Shown in pieces: positions 5,934-8,026 of a stretch of 8,026 bases of DNA (position 1 is its first letter; each line of letters opens with the position of its first letter). This DNA is from Oscillospiraceae bacterium. Lineage in GTDB: Bacteria > Bacillota > Clostridia > Oscillospirales > Oscillospiraceae. The DNA lies in contig JAEEUX010000108.1 of NCBI GenBank assembly GCA_016290695.1, positions 1 to 8,026 of the forward strand, given 5' to 3'. Made by a program: the position numbers and the translations under genes. Below the pieces are notes generated by a model. The model saw nothing but the letters and a program-made list of their open reading frames with translations. It was not told the origin of the DNA and did not search any database.

Positions 5934-7031
5934 TTAATTTATCGCGGAGACGAGAGCCTCCACCTGGCGGCGTTTTTCGTATAAGACGCAGCCGCCGACA
6001 TGTTCACCGCTTAAAACGCCCTGCGCTTGCAGCTTTTGGAACAGCGGCGAGGCAATCGCCGCTTTAAGCGACGTATCCTTTACGTTTATATCCGAATAAG
6101 GCGAAAACGGGCAGGGCTCCGCGCCGCCGTGGGAATTTATGTGGAAAAATTCGCGCCCGGCGGCCATGCAGCCGCCCATGGCAAGCTCGTCGCCCGGGAA
6201 AGAGAGCAGCACGAGTTCATCATACTGCCGGCGCAGAGTGTCCATAGTCTCCGCCATATACGCCCGCTCCACATCTCCGGGGGCGAGGCAGCTCGCCTCC
6301 TCTGTCACGGGGACGAACTCGACGTAAATGACGAGCTTGCAGCCTTTTTCCGTGAGAGCGTCGAGGAACGCGTGCGACATGACCTCCCGGTAATTCTCCG
6401 TCGTAACCGTGATGGACGCGCCGAAAATGAGCCCGTTTTTCCGAAATAGCTCCATATTCTCGGCCACCTGCTCATAAACGCCCTCGCCGCGCCGAGCGTT
6501 AGTGGCCTCTCTGCCGCCCTCGATGCTCAGCACGGGTATAAGATTGCGGCAGGAATCGAGGAGCTGAAAATATCGTTCGTTTAAAAATGTGCCGTTGGTG
6601 AAAATGGGAAAGATTATGTTCTGCATTTTCCCGGCGGCTTCGATTATATCGCGGCGGAGCATCGGCTCGCCTCCGGCGAGGAGAATAAAGCTTATGCCGA
6701 GCGCTTCCGCTTCTTCAAATATACTGAGCCATTCACGGCTCGTAAGCTGCTTTACCGGCTCGGCATCCACCGTTGCGTTATTGCAGCGGGAGTAGCATCC
6801 GGCGCAGTGAAGGTTGCAGCTGCTGGTTATGCTTGCGATGAGGAAGCCCGGAACGTGCAGCCCCTCCCGTTCGTTTTTGAGGCGGAGCTTCGAGGCCTTG
6901 CGGCTCGCGGCGGCAAACTTCATCATAAACGCGCTCTCGCGAGGGTTTTTCAGAGTTGCCCTGAGCGTGTCCGCGACGATTTTTTCCACGCCCTGCTCAA
7001 TGTGCTTCTGGAGATCGAATTGCTCTTGCAT
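5934..7031 (-). CDS. Radical SAM protein with partial SPASM-like C-terminus
   Basis: The 365-residue protein has the radical SAM signature CNLHCAGC (cysteines 72, 76, 79), which ligates a 4Fe-4S cluster that cleaves S-adenosylmethionine. It also has the SAM-binding motif LLAGGEPML (117-125), and IFTNGT and LSIEGG strands follow. Residues 1-60 form a charged helical extension before the barrel. The C-terminus has the pattern C288-x18-C307-PF and then GGC348, resembling a shortened SPASM region; three cysteines could hold one extra iron-sulfur cluster, fewer than a full SPASM domain needs. The substrate is unknown. No small precursor peptide gene fits in the 24-base and 15-base gaps beside it, which argues against a standard peptide-modifying operon unless the target is encoded elsewhere. 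The start ATG has AAAAGGA (7043-7049) 11 bases upstream. It lies between the HxlR-type regulator and the nitroreductase in one operon. Confidence 0.92.
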   Translation of the reverse strand: MQEQFDLQKHIEQGVEKIVADTLRATLKNPRESAFMMKFAAASRKASKLRLKNEREGLHVPGFLIASITSSCNLHCAGCYSRCNNATVDAEPVKQLTSREWLSIFEEAEALGISFILLAGGEPMLRRDIIEAAGKMQNIIFPIFTNGTFLNERYFQLLDSCRNLIPVLSIEGGREATNARRGEGVYEQVAENMELFRKNGLIFGASITVTTENYREVMSHAFLDALTEKGCKLVIYVEFVPVTEEASCLAPGDVERAYMAETMDTLRRQYDELVLLSFPGDELAMGGCMAAGREFFHINSHGGAEPCPFSPYSDINVKDTSLKAAIASPLFQKLQAQGVLSGEHVGGCVLYEKRRQVEALVSAIN

Positions 7032-7055
7032 GGTTTGTTACATCCTTTTCGGTTA

Positions 7056-7451
7056 TTATTTCCCTGTGCCGTTTCTAAGCTCGTCAAGCTCGTGCTCGCC
7101 GTCGAATTCTTCGCCGTTTACCCAGTGAACCAGCCGGTGAAGGATGGGCCAAAGCTCGCGCCCGTGCGGCGTAAGGGAATACTCAACTCTCGGCGGGATC
7201 TCCTCGTATTGCCTGCGCGTTATTATACCGTCCGCCTCAAGCTCCTTCAGCGAGGAGGACAGCATGGCGCTCGTGATGCCTTTGGTTTTTCTGACGAGGT
7301 CGTTGTATCTTTGTGTCCCGTCTACGATAAGAGTGCAGAGGATACGCATTTTCCACCTTCCGCCGATTACGGATATGACCCGCCCGATGGGGCATTGCGA
7401 AGCGCAGGGGCAGATATCCCGGCATTGAGGCGTCATTTTCCTTTCGTCCAT
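7056..7451 (-). CDS. HxlR-family (MarR/DUF24) winged-helix regulator with N-terminal cysteine cluster
   Basis: The protein (131 residues from the ATG at 7451) is an HxlR-type dimeric winged-helix repressor or activator. The core runs from CPIGRVISVIGGRWKMRIL (20-38) through the recognition helix SAMLSSSLKELEADGII (61-77) and the wing RRQYEEIPPRVEYSLT (79-94) to the dimer helix ending near residue 113. Cys20 before Pro-Ile matches the conserved thiol used by YodB of Bacillus subtilis to sense electrophiles. Three more cysteines (10, 14, 16) precede it in a C-x3-C-x-C-x3-C array, which is unusual. Longer in-frame starts reach 7514, but they lie inside the promoter (-35 at 7509-7514, -10 at 7486-7491). 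The ATG at 7451 has GGGAG (7463-7467) 11 bases upstream and is preferred. Tandem TAA stops end the gene 24 bases before the radical SAM gene. It probably controls its own operon through the palindrome at 7508-7534. Confidence 0.9.
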   Translation of the reverse strand: MDERKMTPQCRDICPCASQCPIGRVISVIGGRWKMRILCTLIVDGTQRYNDLVRKTKGITSAMLSSSLKELEADGIITRRQYEEIPPRVEYSLTPHGRELWPILHRLVHWVNGEEFDGEHELDELRNGTGK

Positions 7452-7485
7452 TTTTGCCCATTCTCCCTTCCTTTTAGACGGGTCT

Positions 7486-7514
7486 ATCATAATACATATA
7501 TTTTTAAGAGTCAA
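7486..7514 (-). promoter_or_regulatory. Sigma-A promoter of the hxlR-like/radical SAM/nitroreductase operon
   Basis: On the minus strand TTGACT (7509-7514) and TATGAT (7486-7491) are separated by exactly 17 bases; each box has five of six consensus matches. The predicted transcription start near 7479 lies just upstream of the ribosome binding site at 7463-7473, which fixes the start of the regulator gene at 7451. Confidence 0.8.
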
Positions 7515-7534
7515 TATAAAAAATATACTTACTC
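7508..7534. promoter_or_regulatory. Imperfect 27-bp palindrome over the -35 box, candidate HxlR operator
   Basis: GAGTCAATATA (7508-7518) and TATACTTACTC (7524-7534) are inverted arms of 11 bp with nine matching positions, spaced by AAAAA. The site contains the whole -35 box of the regulator operon. Bound protein would block RNA polymerase, which fits the way HxlR/DUF24 regulators such as YodB act on inverted repeats in target promoters. The assignment to this regulator is inference. Confidence 0.55.
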
Positions 7535-7543
7535 GGAATTTTA

Positions 7544-7561
7544 CAGTTTGTTCACAAACTG
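7544..7561. repeat. Perfect 18-bp palindrome between divergent promoters
   Basis: CAGTTTGT (7544-7551) and ACAAACTG (7554-7561) are exact inverted arms with a TC spacer. The site ends 8 bases before the -35 box of the rightward promoter and begins about 30 bases upstream of the -35 box of the leftward one. That is a suitable place for an activator or a second operator. Its sequence differs from the palindrome at 7508-7534, so it may bind another protein. It lacks a U run, so it is not a terminator. Confidence 0.5.
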
Positions 7562-7569
7562 CCTTTGCC

Positions 7570-7598
7570 TTGACTGTGCAGGTAAAGCATGATAAAAT
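7570..7598 (+). promoter_or_regulatory. Promoter of the zinc-ribbon protein gene
   Basis: TTGACT (7570-7575) and TAAAAT (7593-7598) are 17 bases apart, each with five of six consensus matches. TG at 7590-7591 gives an extended -10 element. The predicted start near 7605 leaves a leader of about 45 bases before the ATG at 7651. Confidence 0.78.
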
Positions 7599-7650
7599 AA
7601 CAGTTAATCAATTATCGTATACACATAATACATAGACAAGGGGGCGCACT

Positions 7651-8026
7651 ATGGCGTCAACAAGCAAATGCCCGTATTGCGGCTCGACCGTCCGTTCCGA
7701 TGAGCAGAACTGCCCCGGCTGCGGCGCGCCTAACGAGCTTTACGTGGCGGACAGCCCGAAGAAAATAACCAATCCCAAAACCATTGCGGAGCTGCAGGAA
7801 TACTGCGCGGAGCGGGGAATGCCGCTCCTTCGCATGCGCTTTTTTATAGGCGAGGACTTTAAAGAGCCCCGCGCCTTTGGCATTTACCGCGACGGAGATA
7901 AGGTCGTAGTATACAAAAACAAGGCCGACGGCAGCCGCGCCGTCCGCTATGAGGGCCCGGACGAGGAATTCGCGGTAAACGAGATTTACCAGAAGCTTTT
8001 GCAGGAATGCCACAACCGCGGGATTT
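7651..8026 (+). CDS. Zinc-ribbon domain protein, 3' end outside window
   Basis: The reading frame from the ATG at 7651 stays open to the window edge (125 residues seen). The ribosome binding site AAGGGGG (7638-7644) lies 6 bases upstream. The N-terminus carries a zinc ribbon with two CxxC knuckles (Cys7/Cys10 in CPYCG and Cys21/Cys24 in CPGCGAPN). It is followed by a small alpha-beta region: KTIAELQEYCAERGMPLLRM, then FFIGEDFKEPRAFGIYRDGD, then YKNKADGSRAVRYEGPDEEF and a helix at about 108-122. I associate this arrangement with uncharacterised zinc-ribbon proteins of gut Clostridia, which often continue into a further region, but I cannot name a function. No membrane segment or signal peptide is seen in this part. 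It has its own promoter, divergent from the HxlR-type operon, and could be co-controlled through the shared intergenic palindromes. A 118-residue frame on the opposite strand is an artefact of this gene. Confidence 0.82.
   Translation, partial: MASTSKCPYCGSTVRSDEQNCPGCGAPNELYVADSPKKITNPKTIAELQEYCAERGMPLLRMRFFIGEDFKEPRAFGIYRDGDKVVVYKNKADGSRAVRYEGPDEEFAVNEIYQKLLQECHNRGI

Noticed and set aside
5208..5984. 258-residue open frame on the plus strand over the nitroreductase gene
   Set aside because: The minus-strand gene has clear nitroreductase motifs and a ribosome binding site. The plus-strand product is a His/Arg-rich shadow.
5919..7055. Precursor peptide gene for a radical SAM-modified peptide
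   Set aside because: The gaps beside the radical SAM gene are only 24 and 15 bases, and I found no small gene with its own ribosome binding site there.
7452..7514. Upstream in-frame start codons of the HxlR-type regulator (to 7514)
   Set aside because: They lie within or upstream of the -10 and -35 boxes and have no ribosome binding site.
6807..7592. 261-residue open frame on the plus strand over the radical SAM and HxlR genes
   Set aside because: It spans two confidently identified minus-strand genes and the promoter between the divergent units, so it cannot be a real gene as well.
7657..8013. 118-residue minus-strand frame at the right edge
   Set aside because: The plus strand carries a zinc-ribbon gene with promoter, ribosome binding site and two CxxC motifs, open to the window end.

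Overview
The window looks like a chromosome segment of a moderately GC-rich anaerobic Firmicute of class Clostridia, probably Oscillospirales/Ruminococcaceae-like. The signs are AAGGAGG-type ribosome binding sites, TTGACA/TATAAT-type promoters, a tandem stalk-domain secreted protein, a Flavodoxin_4 protein, an ECF sigma factor with a membrane partner, and a zinc-ribbon protein of a type I associate with gut Clostridia. ATA codons for isoleucine are frequent despite the GC content. The taxonomic placement is inference.

Left part (1-1221): the 3' end of a secreted stalk-domain protein (+) converges on a flavodoxin gene (-), and a hairpin that can terminate transcription both ways lies between them. 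The flavodoxin gene is divergent from a YjgR/HerA-like ATPase gene. Their shared intergenic region holds a promoter for each, and a perfect 8-bp-arm palindrome covers the -10 box of the ATPase promoter.

Middle (1222-5090): the HerA-like ATPase (+) carries a long charged coiled-coil tail and is followed 24 bp later by a small five-helix membrane protein, then a strong terminator. Next is a two-gene operon of an ECF sigma factor and a membrane-anchored putative anti-sigma factor. The two genes overlap by ATGA and are probably translationally coupled.

Right part (5097-7650): a compact minus-strand operon encodes an HxlR-family regulator with an unusual cluster of four N-terminal cysteines, a radical SAM enzyme and a TM1586-type nitroreductase. 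Its promoter (TTGACT-N17-TATGAT) has a 27-bp imperfect palindrome across the -35 box, a good candidate operator for the regulator. A second promoter (TTGACT-N17-TAAAAT) faces the other way and drives a zinc-ribbon protein gene cut by the window end. A separate 18-bp perfect palindrome sits between the two promoters.

The best candidate for a little-described system is the regulator/radical SAM/nitroreductase operon. It has the layout of a thiol- or redox-responsive switch like YodB-YodC or HypR-HypO of Bacillus subtilis, but adds a radical SAM enzyme of unknown substrate. I see no rRNA, tRNA, CRISPR array, insertion sequence or phage feature. No gene-free stretch exceeds about 200 bases.
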